This document shows, piece by piece, positions 1 through 8,538 of a DNA stretch of 64,000 nt (positions are counted from its first letter, which is position 1; every line of letters starts with the position of its first letter). Origin of the DNA: Hymenobacter sp. BT730. GTDB lineage: Bacteria; Bacteroidota; Bacteroidia; Cytophagales; Hymenobacteraceae. The notes under the pieces were generated by a model that worked only from the letters and a program-made list of their open reading frames with translations, did not search any database and was not told the origin of the DNA. The stretch is taken from NCBI RefSeq assembly GCF_030542105.1, contig NZ_JAUOFB010000003.1, positions 1 to 64,000 on the forward strand. The letters are read 5' to 3'. A program made the position numbers and the translations under genes.

Positions 1-246
1 GGCCTTGGTCCGGTCGCGGGCAAAGGACTCGGCTGCTTGCCGAATCCGGTCGCGCTGAGTTGTGGTCAGCCCACCGGGGATACCTACCTCAAAACGCTCC
101 AGGATAGCAGCCCCTGCCTGCGAGTTTGTTTTCTCCTGATAGAAGGTAGTAGAAGAGTATGTCAGGATATTATGGGAAGCAGCTGATGCCATATTTTGCA
201 AAGCAAAAACGACAAGTAGCTGAGGAAGTATGAGCGTGACTTTCAT
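1..246 (-). CDS. Secreted protein, N-terminal part only (gene runs off the left edge)
   Basis: An open frame of 82 codons starts with ATG at 246 on the minus strand and continues past base 1. It begins MKVTLILPQLLVVFALQNMA, a Sec signal peptide with a short basic start, a hydrophobic core and a small-residue cleavage region (MASAAS). The visible mature part contains a polar helix-like stretch around TTTQRDRIRQAAESFARDR. I do not recognise the family. It was missed by simple ORF calling because it is cut by the window edge. Export is inferred from the signal peptide; the function is unknown. Confidence 0.6.
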   Translation of the reverse strand, partial: MKVTLILPQLLVVFALQNMASAASHNILTYSSTTFYQEKTNSQAGAAILERFEVGIPGGLTTTQRDRIRQAAESFARDRTKA

Positions 247-531
247 CGATATGTCTTTAGGAGGAAAAATTTTAACTATGGAAGACTTGTCAATACTTGT
301 ACCAAAAACAAAGTAGAGAGCGAAGCGCACTCTATACGTTGATCCTAGAATATGGACGAGTTCACATATTTTTTTCCTTTTAAATCGGTAAAACATTCAA
401 TAATCATAAAATCTAGGGTTGAGAACAGGCAAGCCCCCTGTGCCTTTAGGCTTTGCTTTATTTAAGCGAGAGAGTATAACTGTCCAGGTTCATGCTTTCT
501 TTCCAATGTTTATGAAGGAAGTGTCGTATGG
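247..531. other. AT-rich non-coding stretch between truncated gene and integrase remnant
   Basis: No convincing reading frame is seen. The sequence is clearly AT-richer than the flanking genes, especially around 360-415. It lies just downstream of the decayed recombinase gene and may belong to the integrated element. No clear terminator hairpin or attachment repeat was found here. Confidence 0.4.
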
Positions 532-1852
532 CTACAATAGAGCCTTGAAAGCGGCATCTACTACGTCTGATGCAAAAGAATCTAGGTATACAGCGGTAAC
601 TGCCTCGGACTTGTGGCCCCTGCTTTCCGATATAACGCCCGTAGCTACCCCGGAACGTTTCAGGCTGGTAGCGAAGGAATGGCGGGCGGTGTACGTGGTG
701 ATGGGCACAATAATACCGGCTTCAGCGGCTAGTACTTTCAAGTCGGTATTCACCTGCCGCAGCAGCTTGTGCAGGCGGTTGTTGATTTGGGCCGGGGTCT
801 GGTGGCGCTGGGCGTTGATGATGCGGAACACGTAGCCGTCGGGACCGGTAGCCGTAGTAGGCCGGTAGTACTCTACCATAGCGGCTGCAGGGGAAAGTAG
901 ACGCACGGAGAACTTGCCGCCCGTCTTACGGCGCACGTAGTTCACGCGGGGCAGGCCGTCGGCGTCGCGGGAAAGGTTCTGCCAGCGCAGATTGGCCAAA
1001 TCCATGAAATTCATACCGCCCACGTAGAAGGAAAACATGAAGACGTTCTTGGCTAGCCGCAACCTCTCGCTAGTGGGGTGCAGTGCTTCCAGTTGGCGCA
1101 CCTCATCGCGGGTGATGGCCCGCTTGGTGGTGGAGATGTCAAACTTGCCGACGCTGAACTTGTGGCGCTCGGCCACGTTGCGGGCAAAGGGGTAATGCTC
1201 GGCTTTGGCTACCCCGTTGGCAATGGCTTTGTTCAGCACAGCCAGCAGGGTGCGAAAGCGCTGCGCTGGGAAAGGGTGTTGCCCTCGTTGCCCACCGCCC
1301 GAAGGGTGTTTTCCCATTCGGTGCAGAAGGCGACAGTCACACGTTCAAAGGGAATATCCAGGGTGTAGTACTCGTCTTTAATGAACTTAGACAGCTGCCG
1401 ACGCATATCCCGGTAGATGCGGGCAATGCCTAACTTAGGGGAAGCGTTCATGGTGGCAATTAGCTCGTCAATGTAGGCCAGCAGTAGGACGCGGCGGGCA
1501 GCCTTTCAGCCTTCAATGGTCCGCTGGGCGACGTCGGTCACAGTATGTTGCTCGTCATTGGTAGCCAGGGTTCCGGCGGCGGTACCATACCGCTGCTCCC
1601 AATCGGCCAGCTTGTTTATCAGTTCGTCGCGGTACGGGTCGGGGTAGCTTTTCTTGATGGGCTGCCGATAATCCGATTTTTTAGCGTTCCAGAAGCTGGG
1701 GGCAGGCTCGCCCCAATGGCGAGGTACATCCGATGCCGGTTATTGGTAATGCAGAGCATGAACGGGTGAGAACCATCGGCTAGGGTCTTACTGGTGTAGT
1801 ATTTGGCCCGTACGGTGGCTTTGCCTTTTTTGTGGTCAGTTGTCTTGCTCAT
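532..1852 (-). pseudogene. Tyrosine recombinase/integrase, decayed by frameshifts and a stop
   Basis: Read on the minus strand, the pieces together make one Bacteroidota-type phage/ICE integrase. The N-terminal arm-binding domain runs from ATG at 1852 (HPFMLCITNNRHRMYLAIG, then LPP). After a frameshift near 1690 the same domain resumes as FWNAKKSDYRQPIKKSYPDP. A TGA at 1506-1508 interrupts the core-binding domain, which continues through IYRDMRRQLSKF. A second frameshift near 1265 leads into the catalytic domain (532-1317), with FYVGGMNFMDLANLRW, RRKTGGKF, TARHSFAT and GHKSEAVTAVYLDSF (the last Tyr is the nucleophile). The first catalytic arginine, expected in the RGM-x-F motif, reads Gly. 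With two frameshifts, one stop and a lost catalytic residue, the gene is almost certainly dead. It points left to right away from a tRNA-like sequence at 1991-2040. Confidence 0.85.
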
Positions 1853-1990
1853 AGCGTGTAAACCAACGTCGGTTTACACAAACCTGATAGAAACGGTATG
1901 GCCACAATAAGCCCTAATAAATAAAAGCCTGTTTATGGGCTGATTAGACCAGTTTCTGGGAATGAACAATAGGGGATAAGCAGGGTAGGG

Positions 1991-2040
1991 TTACCGCATT
2001 CTAAGCAGCCGGTCTTTGTTTTGAATCCAAATGGGGCCAC
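1991..2040 (+). other. tRNA-Arg(UCU) 3'-end-like fragment, candidate attachment site
   Basis: The sequence resembles the 3' half of a tRNA. It has an anticodon-type loop ATTCTAA (anticodon TCT, Arg) on a partly mismatched ACCGC stem, a T-loop-like TTGAATCC and an acceptor-like GGGGCCAC end. No matching 5' acceptor half lies upstream, and the T-loop is imperfect, so this is not a working tRNA. It lies about 140 bp upstream of the integrase start and just before a terminator hairpin, the arrangement left when an element integrates in a tRNA 3' end. That reading is an inference; the other copy is outside the window. Confidence 0.4.
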
Positions 2041-2050
2041 TTTTATAATC

Positions 2051-2082
2051 AGCCACTTAGCTTAACTGCTAGGTGGCTTTTT
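2051..2082 (+). terminator. Rho-independent terminator-like hairpin
   Basis: Stem AGCCACTTAG (2051-2060) pairs with CTAGGTGGCT (2069-2078), with one G-T pair and an 8-nt loop, followed by a short T run. It directly follows the tRNA-like fragment, so it may be the old tRNA terminator. Confidence 0.65.
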
Positions 2083-2593
2083 GTTAATAGATTATATAGC
2101 GGGTTATACAAGTGGTATTCCTGTTGGATAGAAGTACAGAGGGATTTACGAACGAAGACCAGTCAGGTAAACTTACTATAATATTCAGATTTAACTATAT
2201 TATTGACATATAAATTATTAGGTAAAGGCACTCTCTAAAGTGGAGAGAATTACTTCTTGACAGAAATCGAACGATAACTGGCATGCAGTATTTTTTCTAC
2301 AAAACCTATCGGGTGGACCTTGGTGCCATTTCGGATAGTATGATTTGGGGTTTCACGAATGGGGGATGTACTTAATTATCCCGCGGGGCTTGATCGAAGG
2401 TAAGTGTTGAATCACAGTACCTAAGTATATAGCGACTAAGCATATAGCGACCTATACTACAGCGCCTCCGGCGCGGCAGGAGAGTGCCCCTGCTTATCGC
2501 TTCTTGCTAAACTCGTCAACTTTAAGTCTGTAAAGGAGTATCCATCCTTGGCAGAAGTCCCTCGCTGCCGCCTTCACATTTGCGCCTTTTTCC
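2083..2593. other. Non-coding stretch upstream of the reductase gene
   Basis: No supported gene is seen. The left half is AT-rich. A small hairpin (CTCTC/GAGAG near 2234-2252) and a close direct repeat ATATAGCGAC (near 2428 and 2443) are present, followed by a GCGCC/GGCGC hairpin near 2461. None can be given a function from sequence alone. Confidence 0.3.
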
Positions 2594-3661
2594 ATGGATA
2601 AAATTGCTTTAATTGTAGGTGCCAGTGGTATCATCGGTAGCAACCTGGCCCGCGAACTACTGGCCCAAGGTTGGACGACCTATGGCCTCTCCCGCACGCC
2701 TAAAGACGAGGTGCCCGGCCTGCGCCCGGTAGCCGCCGACCTGCTCGACCCGGCCAGCCTCGAAACAGCTTTGGCCGATGTTGCCCCTACCCACGTGTTC
2801 ATTACCAGCTGGATGCGCCAGGACACCGAGGCGGAGAACATCCGCGTCAACAGCGCGCTGGTGCGTAACATCTTAGCCGCGCTTGCCTCTAAGCAGTCCG
2901 TACAGCACGTGGCCCTGGTCACGGGCCTGAAGCACTATCTGGGCCCCTTTGAGTCTTATGCCCGGGCCGGGGCGCTGCCGCCCACACCACTGCGGGAGGA
3001 GCAGCCACGCCTGCCGCTGGAAAACTTTTACTACGCCCAGGAAGACGAGGTGTACGCTGCGGCCGAGCGTGACGGTTTCACCTGGAGCATTCACCGCCCG
3101 CACACCATCATCGGGCAGGCCGTGGGCAATCTGATGAACATGGGCACCACGCTGGCCGTGTATGCCAGCATCTGCAAAGAAACCGGACGGCCCTTCCGCT
3201 GGCCCGGCTCCGAAGCTCAGTGGAACGGGCTGTCTGACGTGACCGACGCCCGTATCATAGCTAAGCAGCTGGTGTGGGCAGCCACCACCGACGCTGCCCG
3301 CAACGAGGCCTTTAACATCGTCAATGGGGACTACTTCCGCTGGCGCTGGCTCTGGCCCCGGCTGGCCGCTTGGTTTGGCGTGGAGGCCGCCGGCTTCGAT
3401 GGGACGGTGCACCCGTTGGAAGAAGAAATGGCAGGGGATGCACCTGTATGGCGAGAAATGGCCGATCGGTATCAGCTGCGCGAGCCCGACCTGAGCCGGC
3501 TGGCCTCGCCCTGGCACACGGACCTGGACCTGGGCCGGCCCATCGAAGTGATGACCGATATGGCCAAAAGCCGGAAGTTGGGCTTCACGGAATTTCAGTC
3601 TACCGAGGACTCCTTTTTCGACCTGTTTGCCCAGCTGCGCTCCGACCGGCTCATTCCGTAA
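2594..3661 (+). CDS. PRISE-like SDR-family reductase (NAD(P)-dependent)
   Basis: This 355-residue extended short-chain dehydrogenase/reductase has an N-terminal Rossmann dinucleotide site, GASGIIGS (about residues 9-16). The motifs TGLKHYLGPF (about 110-120) and FYYAQEDEV (about 143-152) are those of the PRISE group, the progesterone 5-beta-reductase/iridoid-synthase-like enzymes. In that group the Lys of KHY and the Tyr of YYxxED take part in reducing the double bond of activated enones. The substrate in this organism is unknown. The protein is predicted cytoplasmic and full length for the family. The start ATG at 2594 places the glycine motif at the usual distance. The gene stands alone and converges with the small-protein gene at 3689. 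Confidence 0.85.
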   Translation: MDKIALIVGASGIIGSNLARELLAQGWTTYGLSRTPKDEVPGLRPVAADLLDPASLETALADVAPTHVFITSWMRQDTEAENIRVNSALVRNILAALASKQSVQHVALVTGLKHYLGPFESYARAGALPPTPLREEQPRLPLENFYYAQEDEVYAAAERDGFTWSIHRPHTIIGQAVGNLMNMGTTLAVYASICKETGRPFRWPGSEAQWNGLSDVTDARIIAKQLVWAATTDAARNEAFNIVNGDYFRWRWLWPRLAAWFGVEAAGFDGTVHPLEEEMAGDAPVWREMADRYQLREPDLSRLASPWHTDLDLGRPIEVMTDMAKSRKLGFTEFQSTEDSFFDLFAQLRSDRLIP

Positions 3662-3662
3662 A

Positions 3663-3678
3663 CCGGAATCCATTCCGG
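3663..3678. terminator. Short palindrome between convergent genes
   Basis: CCGGAAT and ATTCCGG arms separated by CC lie between the stop codons of the reductase and the small-protein gene at 3689. There is no T run on either side, so terminator function is weakly supported. Confidence 0.3.
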
Positions 3679-3688
3679 CAAGCGCAGT

Positions 3689-4090
3689 CTACGGCTGGTG
3701 GCGTAACCATTCCGCGGCAGTGGGCAGGCTTTGGAAGGTCAGGAAGACGATACCGGCGGCGGTATGTTGGATAGCCAACTGCGCCGAGAGCTGGCTATAG
3801 CGCTCAGGAGAATGTACCCAGGCAAAGTAGCGGCAGCCAGCCTCCTGGAGTTGGGGGAAGAATACCTCCCCGCCCCAGCGGGCGGCATCTGCCCACAGGC
3901 CCGTCAGGTGGGTATTATCGTTCAGAACTTTCGTGCAGCGCTCCTGCCGAAGGAGCTCCAACAGCTTGAGGGCACCCTTCATGACTTCCTCATCGGTGAG
4001 GTTGCCCTGCCAATCCAGATAGAGCCACTCATCGGTATAATCGTAGGCAATGGTCAGGGAAGGAACGTCGTAAAGGATGCGCTGCGCCAT
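3689..4090 (-). CDS. Small uncharacterised protein, paralog 1 of a five-gene family
   Basis: This 133-residue soluble protein has no signal peptide or membrane segment. It shares a pattern with four neighbours: an N-terminal strand region ending in a W-x-x-W-x-G-type motif (YLDWQGNLT), a helix, then KVLNDNTHLTGLW, a Trp-containing helix, an AGxRYFAWVxSPE segment and a C-terminal AAEWLR helix. The alternating strand/helix layout is reminiscent of STAS/SpoIIAA-like folds, but no phosphorylatable serine motif was recognised, so that is only a guess. It is followed on the same strand (upstream in transcription) by a paralog at 4166-4567. The function is unknown. Confidence 0.7.
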   Translation of the reverse strand: MAQRILYDVPSLTIAYDYTDEWLYLDWQGNLTDEEVMKGALKLLELLRQERCTKVLNDNTHLTGLWADAARWGGEVFFPQLQEAGCRYFAWVHSPERYSQLSAQLAIQHTAAGIVFLTFQSLPTAAEWLRHQP

Positions 4091-4165
4091 GAAGTAGGAT
4101 ATTGGAGAGCTATTGCTAGCGGATGAATAGCAGGGTGGGGGAGCAAAGGCACAAGGGGTGCTGGC

Positions 4166-4567
4166 TCAGGAAACGGACTGCAGCCATTGCCGGGCGGCCT
4201 CGCGGTTATCAAACACCCGCACCTAGAAGGCAGTGAGCTGCTGGTAAAAAGTGGAGGCGGACTCCTCATCGAAGGTTTCCGGGCTGGTGACCATAGCAAA
4301 GTAGCGCAGCCCCGCTCCGGCAGCATTGGGCGCCCACTCCTGGATGATCCACTCCATGGAATGGTCCCAGGGGCCACGTCCTTCTCGGGTATCGTTGAGC
4401 ACGCGGGAATAGCCAGCCCGGGCCAGAGCGGCGGTGTATGCCGCGGCGCCGGTTTGGATGCTGTCGGCCGTAAGGTAACCCTTGCAATTCACCACCATCA
4501 ACTGGTTTTGTCTATCGGTTTCGACCGTGAGGTAGAAGCGGCCGGTAGGGGTTTTAAGTTCCTGCAT
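4166..4567 (-). pseudogene. Paralog 2 of the small-protein family, interrupted by an amber codon
   Basis: From ATG at 4567 the frame reads MQELKTPTGRFYLTVETD and on through VLNDTREGRGPWDHSMEWI, AGLRYFAMVTSPET and STFYQQLTAF. It then stops at TAG (4223-4225). The same frame continues for 18 more codons (VRVFDNREAARQWLQSVS) to TGA at 4166-4168. These residues match the C-terminal strand and WL helix of the paralogs. The restored length, 133 residues, equals that of the neighbour at 3689, so a point nonsense mutation is the simplest explanation. A truncated 114-residue product could still be made. The upstream extension to 4708 is rejected because paralogs start at this ATG. The function is unknown. 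Confidence 0.7.
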
Positions 4568-4799
4568 AAAGAAGGCCTCCTGCCAAGATTGGATGAAGTG
4601 AAGCTGTACTCTTATTTGAATAGGAAGTTGTGGTGGAACGGGCCTAAAGCTAGGCCATAATAGATGCGGAACGTTCAGAAGTTCTTGTAGCCAGGGTAAG
4701 ATTGGCACGGCTATTCCATCTATCCGGCCCCGCTTTGAATGCAGCTGTTTTTTTCAGTAGATTGGCCTGACCGTCTGTCTCAAGGCTGTCACTGCCTAG

Positions 4800-5207
4800 A
4801 TGAAAGCCCTCTTTTCCGAACGCCGTGCGCTCCACGGTCTGCTGGTCTTTTTCCTCCTTACCCTAGTATTTCATGCGCTGGTTGTGGTCGGCATGATTCC
4901 CTACGCCCTCGTGTGGGGCGGGAGACTGCGCGACACGTCGCAGATGTTGCGGTGGGAAGCCGGGGCCCTGACGATGACGCTCCTGCTACTGGCCGTCGTG
5001 GCCGTGCAGGCCGGCTATGTGAAGATCAGGGTTCACCCATGGGTCATGACCGTCGCTTTTTCGCTCCTGTTCCTGTTTTTTCTGGTCAATACCGCTGGGA
5101 ACTTGTTGGCAGCCGACAAACTCGAGAACTGGCTGTTCGCGCCCTTGACGCTGCTGTTAGCTCTATTGAGTCTGCGGGTAGCCGTCAGCCGCGCGCTTCC
5201 CCTTTAG
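4800..5207 (+). CDS. Small membrane protein, four predicted transmembrane segments
   Basis: This 135-residue protein has hydrophobic segments at about 12-37, 54-74, 80-102 and 109-130, separated by short charged loops (e.g. VWGGRLRDTSQMLRWE). No catalytic or transport motif was recognised. It sits between two groups of the small-protein paralogs and faces the same way as the downstream three. A role linked to them is possible but not supported beyond proximity. It is predicted to be in the inner membrane. Confidence 0.65.
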   Translation: MKALFSERRALHGLLVFFLLTLVFHALVVVGMIPYALVWGGRLRDTSQMLRWEAGALTMTLLLLAVVAVQAGYVKIRVHPWVMTVAFSLLFLFFLVNTAGNLLAADKLENWLFAPLTLLLALLSLRVAVSRALPL

Positions 5208-5429
5208 CCCTAAAGCCCAGCCCCCGGCGAGACTACGTCGGAGCCAATAGAAATTTTCCGCACGCTCCACTAAGCAAAACTCCTCTTAAAGGCATGCTCC
5301 CACGCACCGCCCAGCTACCCGGAGATAGTCGTTCCTAAGCCCGGTAAGAGGTGTTTTTTCAGATTTACTTTGTTGCTCATTGCTTTATCTAGGATACGAC
5401 TCTTTCGGTAAGGCATATTATCCTACAAG

Positions 5430-5441
5430 ATGATTAATCAT
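5430..5441. promoter_or_regulatory. Perfect 12-bp palindrome just before paralog 3
   Basis: ATGATTAATCAT ends one base before the ATG at 5443. A palindrome at this position could be a repressor or autoregulatory site, or it may be chance in an AT-rich leader. Confidence 0.3.
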
Positions 5442-5442
5442 T

Positions 5443-5859
5443 ATGCCTCAAAGATTATTTAACCGGGGTGGGCAGGTGCATATGACTACGGAATATGATG
5501 CCGCGCAGGGCTGGGTGTATAATGACTGGATAGGCCCGCAGGACTTAGCCAGCGTCATCGCCGGCAGTGAGGCCGGCTTAGCGCTGCTGCATCATCATGC
5601 CTGTCCCTATCTGCTCAATGATAACCGCCATACGTTTGAACCATGGGACTATGCCATGGAGTGGGTGACGACGCAGTGGCTGCCGCGCGCGTTGAACGCC
5701 GGGCTGACGCATTATGCCCAGGTCATCCGGGCCGAATCCCCAACCTCCCTCTCCGCCGAAGTCTTATATAGCGCCATTCAGGAGCAGGTAGAGATGCGTG
5801 TGTTTATCAGCCTGCAGCAGGCGCAGGCCTGGCTACACCAGGCGCAGAAAATGAAGTAA
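5443..5859 (+). CDS. Small uncharacterised protein, paralog 3
   Basis: This 138-residue soluble protein is the first of three tandem copies. Shared family features are GQVHMTTEYD near the start, WVYNDWIG, a helix, YLLNDNRHTFEPWDYAMEW, a W-x-P-R-A helix, AGLTHYAQV and a C-terminal AQAWLHQAQ helix. The start fits the paralogs, which begin at the same distance from the G-x-V-x-M-T motif. The next copy starts 12 bases after its stop, so the three are likely co-transcribed. The conserved LNDNR loop followed by an aromatic/acidic helix suggests a binding surface, but no function can be named. Confidence 0.7.
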   Translation: MPQRLFNRGGQVHMTTEYDAAQGWVYNDWIGPQDLASVIAGSEAGLALLHHHACPYLLNDNRHTFEPWDYAMEWVTTQWLPRALNAGLTHYAQVIRAESPTSLSAEVLYSAIQEQVEMRVFISLQQAQAWLHQAQKMK

Positions 5860-5871
5860 GCTCTTCCCGCT

Positions 5872-6306
5872 ATGAAAATCACCTTCAGTAATAGCTCTGG
5901 GCAGGTATATATGACGGCCGAGTATGATGCCCAAAATCACTGGGTCCATAATCACTGGGTAGGCCACCAAACCTACGAGGGCATCATAGCCGGGGCCGAG
6001 GCCTGTCTGGACCTACTCCAGCAATTTGCCTGTGCCTACCTGCTTAATGATAACCGCCAGGTGCTGGAGACCTGGGATCAGGCTGTGATGTGGGTGGTGC
6101 AGGATTGGGCACCTCGAGCCAAGGCCGCCGGGCTCACCCATATTGCCCAGATTGTGAGCGTCGATACATTAGGGGCCCATTCGGCCGAGCTGCTGCGTGC
6201 CGGCCTGAAACCGACTTTTGCTATCCGTACCTTCACCGTCCTAGCCGATGCGGAGGCCTGGTTACGGGAAGCCCAACAGCAAGCGACACCGAATACTCCA
6301 GCCTAA
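5872..6306 (+). CDS. Small uncharacterised protein, paralog 4
   Basis: This 144-residue protein is very close to paralog 5, also at the DNA level over the first 45 bases, which points to recent duplication. Motifs: GQVYMTAEYD, WVHNHWVG, YLLNDNRQVLETWDQAVMW, W-A-P-R-A, AGLTHIAQIVS and a C-terminal AEAWLREAQQQ helix followed by a short polar tail. No signal peptide or membrane segment is present. It lies in the middle of the tandem array. Confidence 0.7.
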   Translation: MKITFSNSSGQVYMTAEYDAQNHWVHNHWVGHQTYEGIIAGAEACLDLLQQFACAYLLNDNRQVLETWDQAVMWVVQDWAPRAKAAGLTHIAQIVSVDTLGAHSAELLRAGLKPTFAIRTFTVLADAEAWLREAQQQATPNTPA

Positions 6307-6348
6307 TTATCCTACTGCCGGAGCGATTAGCTCCTCCGCCTTTGCCTT

Positions 6349-6795
6349 GTGATGAAAACAATATTAGCCAATAGCTCTGGCGAGGTCTACATGACGGCCG
6401 AGTATGATTCCGAAAACCTATGGGTGCGGAATTACTGGCAGGGCCAGCAGACGTATGTGGGCATGGTGGCTGGCGGGAATGCCTGCCTGGCCTTATTGCA
6501 GCAGCACCAATGCCACTACCTGCTTAGTGATAAGCGCCAAGCCGTTGGGCTATGGGATGAAACCATGGAGTGGATAACCACGAGCTGGACACCGCGGGCA
6601 GTCGCGGCGGGTATGACCCATTTGGCGCAGGTGGTCAGTGTGGAGTCGTTGCCGGCGCATTCTTCGGAAATCATGCGCCACCGCCTCGAAGAGAAGTGCT
6701 ACATCCGCACCTTCAGCGGGATGGCGGAAGCGCAAGCGTGGCTGCGGGCGGCCCAGCAGGCAAACGCAAATAGTCCGGCATCCATTACGCACTAG
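6349..6795 (+). CDS. Small uncharacterised protein, paralog 5
   Basis: This 148-residue protein is the last of the tandem set. It has MTAEYDSE, WVRNYWQG, YLLSDKRQAVGLWDETMEW, W-T-P-R-A, AGMTHLAQVVS and AQAWLRAAQQ. The LNDNR motif of the siblings is LSDKR here, a sign of divergence at the most conserved loop. The first two codons are both ATG-type (MMKTIL); alignment with paralog 4 (MKITFS) favours the second, at 6352. Confidence 0.7.
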   Translation: MMKTILANSSGEVYMTAEYDSENLWVRNYWQGQQTYVGMVAGGNACLALLQQHQCHYLLSDKRQAVGLWDETMEWITTSWTPRAVAAGMTHLAQVVSVESLPAHSSEIMRHRLEEKCYIRTFSGMAEAQAWLRAAQQANANSPASITH

Positions 6796-6949
6796 CGGGG
6801 AACATCAGGCAGCGCGCTTGTCGGCTCCTCTACCCAGGAAGCAGGGAAGGAGTAGGGCATGGAACGTTCCTTTTAAAGGGATATCAGGATGGCCGCAAAA
6901 GTACAGGCCTCCGCGTCAGCCTTTTTCCGAAATCTGCGTACCTACCCGG

Positions 6950-7630
6950 ATGGAGACCTATGTGCTCGGGGATATTCATGGCGCATTTCGTGCCTTGGAG
7001 CAGGTGCTGGACCGAAGCCCCTTCCGCCCCGGTATCGACCGGCTCATTCACCTCGGCGACGTGGCCGACGGCAGGCCGGAAACCCCGGCCTGCGTGGAGC
7101 GACTATTAAATATTCCCAACAGCATTTGGGTGCAGGGCAACCACGACTGGTGGACCCAAGAGTGGATGGCTGCCCGCCCACCCCTGGACCAGGTGAACTG
7201 GTTCTGGTACCGGGTCGGAGGGCAGGCCACGTACGAGGCCTACCTGCGCGGTGAGCTGGCCGATATCGACCGGCATCACACTGCCTTCTTCCGCCGGCAG
7301 CGTCCCTACTTTGAAGACGAGCACCAAAACCTCTACGTGCATGCCGGCTACGACCCGACTAGGCCTATTGCCGAGCAAGACTCCTATCAATTAATGTGGT
7401 CCCGGGAGCTGTGGGCGCAAGGGGCAGAAGCACAAGGATACCAGGAATGCTTCGTGGGCCACACGCCCACATGGCCGAACAGCCCGGTGCCCTGCGCACG
7501 AGCCAATGTGTGGAATCTTGACCAAGGCGCGTGTACGGAGGGCCGCCTGACCCTGCTGAATGGACGCACCAAGGCCTTTGTGCAAAGTGACGTGGTAACA
7601 GCGCTGTATCCGGAGATCAACGGATACTAA
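6950..7630 (+). CDS. PPP-family metallophosphatase (PrpA/ApaH-like)
   Basis: From ATG at 6950 the gene encodes 226 residues. All metal-binding motifs of the PPP phosphoesterases are visible: GDIHG (about residue 7), GDVADG (about 33), GNHDWW (about 61), the late HAGYDP (about 129) and GHTPT (about 171). Such enzymes are serine/threonine protein phosphatases or dinucleoside-polyphosphate hydrolases with two bound metal ions. Which substrate applies cannot be told from the sequence. It is predicted cytoplasmic. The longer frame upstream (to 6638) overlaps paralog 5 and starts before the motif at an unusual distance, so it is not used. Confidence 0.85.
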   Translation: METYVLGDIHGAFRALEQVLDRSPFRPGIDRLIHLGDVADGRPETPACVERLLNIPNSIWVQGNHDWWTQEWMAARPPLDQVNWFWYRVGGQATYEAYLRGELADIDRHHTAFFRRQRPYFEDEHQNLYVHAGYDPTRPIAEQDSYQLMWSRELWAQGAEAQGYQECFVGHTPTWPNSPVPCARANVWNLDQGACTEGRLTLLNGRTKAFVQSDVVTALYPEINGY

Positions 7631-7815
7631 TAGTGCCGAGTGAAGGCGTCCGTCGTGGCGCTCCGAAGCACGGAGCATATATGGACTGCGCCTTTCCTGC
7701 ATGGGTTCTAATGTAGCCCTGTTTCCAGCACTAGTAAAAAGGCTAAACCTCCAAGGTTGCCTTGCAGCACCAGTAGGCAGCTATCTTTGCGCTCCTTAGC
7801 GCAAGCTGCTATCTT

Positions 7816-8487
7816 ATGAAGATTTTATTGGTTGAAGACGAAGCCAAACTGAGCTCTTTCGTGCGCAAGGGCCTGGAAGGTGAAGGATATTGGGTTGATA
7901 CTGCCTTTGATGGGCAGCTGGGCCTGAGTATGGCCCTGCGCGGGGAGTATGACCTGGTTATTCTGGATGTCAGTCTGCCCCAGCTGAATGGCTTTGAAGT
8001 GTGCCGCCGCTTGCGGGCCGAGCGGCCGCAGGCAGCCATTTTGCTGCTGACGGCCTTGGGCGGCATTGCCCATAAAACCGAGGGCTATGACGCGGGTGCG
8101 GATGATTACCTGGTGAAGCCCTTCGAGTTTCAGGAGCTGCTGCTGCGGGTGCGCGCCCTTTACCGGCGCTACCATGAGGCCGGCCCCGGGCGCACCTTGT
8201 CGGTAGCCGACCTGACGCTGCACCTCACCACCAAGCGCGTGGAGCGGGCCGGTCAGCCCATTGCGCTAACGGCCCGGGAGTATGCGCTGCTGGAATACCT
8301 GCTTCTGAACCAGGGCCATGTGGTGTCGCGGGTGGATATTGCGGAAAAAGTCTGGGAGCTGAAATTCGACACCAACACCAACATTATCGATGTGTACATC
8401 ACTTACCTGCGGCGGAAGATTGACAAGGACTTTTCTCCCAAGCTTATCCATACAGTAGTGGGTATGGGCTATGTGTTGCGGGCTTAA
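7816..8487 (+). CDS. OmpR-family response regulator
   Basis: This 223-residue two-component regulator has a receiver domain (1-118) with acidic pocket ED (8-9), phospho-acceptor Asp51 (VILDVSLP) and Lys101 (YLVKPF). A C-terminal winged helix follows (about 130-223, ending IHTVVGMGYVLRA). It is most like the CusR/ArlR group. A TATCTTTG element at 7792-7799 matches the Bacteroidota -7 box. The partner kinase starts 51 bases downstream. The nearest likely target is the RND efflux operon beginning at 10510, with a perfect inverted repeat at 10141-10160 as a possible operator; that link is inferred. Confidence 0.92.
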   Translation: MKILLVEDEAKLSSFVRKGLEGEGYWVDTAFDGQLGLSMALRGEYDLVILDVSLPQLNGFEVCRRLRAERPQAAILLLTALGGIAHKTEGYDAGADDYLVKPFEFQELLLRVRALYRRYHEAGPGRTLSVADLTLHLTTKRVERAGQPIALTAREYALLEYLLLNQGHVVSRVDIAEKVWELKFDTNTNIIDVYITYLRRKIDKDFSPKLIHTVVGMGYVLRA

Positions 8488-8538
8488 GCCCGGGCACCAC
8501 TATTCCTATCACAAGCCTCTTCGCAGACGTTTATTTGC

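Noticed and set aside
1991..2040. Functional tRNA gene
   Set aside because: The 5' half is absent and the T-loop and anticodon stem are mismatched, so only a fragment is reported.
4568..4708. N-terminal extension of paralog 2
   Set aside because: The extra 47 residues have no match in the four siblings.
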